From the NCBI RefSeq assembly GCF_032854445.1, contig NW_027017990.1:1-64000 (forward strand): 64,000 nucleotides of DNA, read 5' to 3'. Every line of letters starts with the position of its first letter. Position 1 is the stretch's first letter. The notes beneath the pieces were generated by a model. The model ran no database searches, was not told where the DNA came from, and saw nothing but the letters and a program-made list of their open reading frames with translations. This document shows, piece after piece, positions 63,295 to 64,000 of this stretch. A program made the translations under genes and the position numbers. Origin of the DNA: Liolophura sinensis (taxonomy: Eukaryota; Mollusca; Polyplacophora; Chitonida; Chitonidae).

Positions 63295-64000
63295 GTGATC
63301 TTGACATCATTGATTATTCATTTGTGGCTACAGCCAAAAGTATTGGTCGGAGAGCAACGCGGTTTGCACCATTCGATTTCTCGTCACAAAATACGTCGGA
63401 TTAGCCTCTTACCAGCAGCATTGGAACAGTTTTTCTACTTTTGGATTTTTGCCTGGTCTTTTTGCGAATTGAAATCGGCTACATTAACTATGTACAATCG
63501 CGACTGGTCATTACTATATTCAACTTTTCATTATAAGTTATGTGCCCTTCGGTAGCCCAGACGACGTCAAATCTTTGGGCCAAGCCCATTTAGCTCACCC
63601 AGCAAATGTCTTACTTCTAAGTCGAAGACAAACTCAATGTCTTTATCTACATGTAGAAAAACCACACCATTTGTATATCAAAAAAAACAAAAGTTACTTG
63701 ATACAATCCGCTGTAAAAAGTACAATTGAACACTAACCCACATCAATAAGGTGCCAAAGGATGCGCAATTGGGCCAGGCATCTCCAGCTGTTGAAAAATT
63801 GCAAATTTCCTTGGTTTCCATGGAGTAAGAGCCGTTGCTGGGCACGTGATCTTGACATCGTTGATTATTCATTTGTGGCTACAGCCAAAAGTATTGGTCG
63901 GAGAGCAACGCGGTTTGCACCATTCGATTTCTCGTCACAAAATACGTCGGATTAGCCTCTTACCAGCAGCATTGGAACAGTTTTTCCACTTTTCGATTTT

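Larger units (their letters stand above)
1..64000 (+). repeat. Satellite DNA array, ~550 bp monomer, ~116 head-to-tail copies
   Basis: The window is filled end to end by one tandem repeat. The landmark GTGATCTTGACATC occurs 117 times on the same strand, with steps almost always 549-552 bp (range 548-553) and two shortened steps of 476 bp. Between landmarks the order of sequence blocks is always the same, and by eye neighbours differ at only a handful to about a dozen positions. No monomer is inverted, no foreign sequence interrupts the array, and both window ends lie inside monomers, so the true array is longer. Long homogeneous arrays of this kind are known from eukaryotic heterochromatin. 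I do not recognise the family or species. No gene, tRNA, rRNA or transposon can be supported anywhere in it. Confidence 0.98.
56801..64000 (+). repeat. Array region 6: 4326 bp duplication, unit includes a deleted monomer
   Basis: Monomer landmarks at 56844, 57394, 57943, 58493, 58969, 59520, 60069, 60619, 61170, 61720, 62269, 62819, 63295 and 63846. About 56.8-59.5 kb is repeated at 61.1-63.8 kb with a constant offset of 4326 bp, that is eight monomers minus 75 bp. Shared private markers are GTTGGTGGGC, CAGCACTGG (57516, 61842), AAATCGGGTAC (57571, 61897), GGTGTTTATTATATTC (57605, 61931), TTTCAGTATAAG, AACGCTGTTTGC (58004, 62330) and the 75 bp deletion. The last bases of the window (TTTTCGATTTT) still belong to a monomer. 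No gene is present. Confidence 0.9.

Noticed and set aside
1-64000. CRISPR array
   Set aside because: Repeats are 550 bp and directly adjacent; there are no short repeats with unique spacers and no cas genes.
1-64000. rDNA, 5S, histone or spliced-leader gene array
   Set aside because: No recognisable 5S, 18S/28S or histone sequence and no tRNA-like A/B boxes in the monomer on either strand.
1-64000. CENP-B box
   Set aside because: I looked for the pattern NTTCGNNNNANNCGGGN on the forward strand; candidates such as ATTCGATTTCTCGTCAC and CTTCGGTAGCCCAGACG fail at the A and CGGG positions.
1-64000. Transposable element or terminal inverted repeats
   Set aside because: No long inverted repeats, target-site duplications, poly-A-ended insertion or transposase/reverse transcriptase sequence; the A-tract is internal to every monomer at a fixed place.
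1-64000. A single strict higher-order repeat through the window
   Set aside because: Matches occur at offsets of 3, 6, 8, 9, 15, 19, 21 and 25-26 monomers in different regions, with no period holding throughout.

Overview
The whole 64 kb window is one uninterrupted head-to-tail tandem array of a satellite DNA with a period of about 550 bp. A fixed landmark (GTGATCTTGACATC, just inside a CACGTG site) recurs 117 times, at 162, 715, 1265 and so on to 63846. Steps are 548-553 bp, except two of 476 bp. That makes about 116 monomers, all in the same orientation, with no unrelated DNA, no inverted monomer, no transposon insertion and no flanking unique sequence. I find no protein-coding or RNA gene I can support. 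Composition is moderately AT-rich (about 40% GC by eye).

Long homogeneous arrays with monomers of hundreds of bp are typical of eukaryotic heterochromatin (centromeric, pericentromeric, subtelomeric or sex-chromosome). I do not recognise the family and cannot name the species. Neither chromosomal position nor function can be read from the window.

Layout. Monomers differ by scattered substitutions and by the length of one poly-A tract, and these variants act as fingerprints. Region 1 (1-9.4 kb) holds 8-monomer (4407 bp) and 3-monomer (1653 bp) duplications. Region 2 (9.4-19.8 kb) and region 4 (21.0-31.9 kb) are two copies of one ~10-11 kb segment, changed later by whole-monomer gains and losses of 6, 2 and 3 monomers; a two-monomer spacer lies between them. 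Region 5 (31.9-56.8 kb) is a mosaic in which short tracts recur at many different offsets. Region 6 (56.8-64 kb) carries a 4326 bp duplication whose unit includes a monomer with a 75 bp internal deletion, seen in both copies.

A divergent haplotype block (B-type) recurs about every 2-16 monomers, most often every 3 or 4. There is no single strict higher-order repeat. The pattern fits ongoing unequal exchange and conversion-like homogenisation in whole-monomer steps. Every monomer also carries short palindromic elements (CACGTG, TCCATGGA, a CRE-like CGACGTCA, TCTACATGTAGA and a GTACTT/AAGTAC dyad). They are candidates for protein binding, but conservation by homogenisation alone is equally possible.
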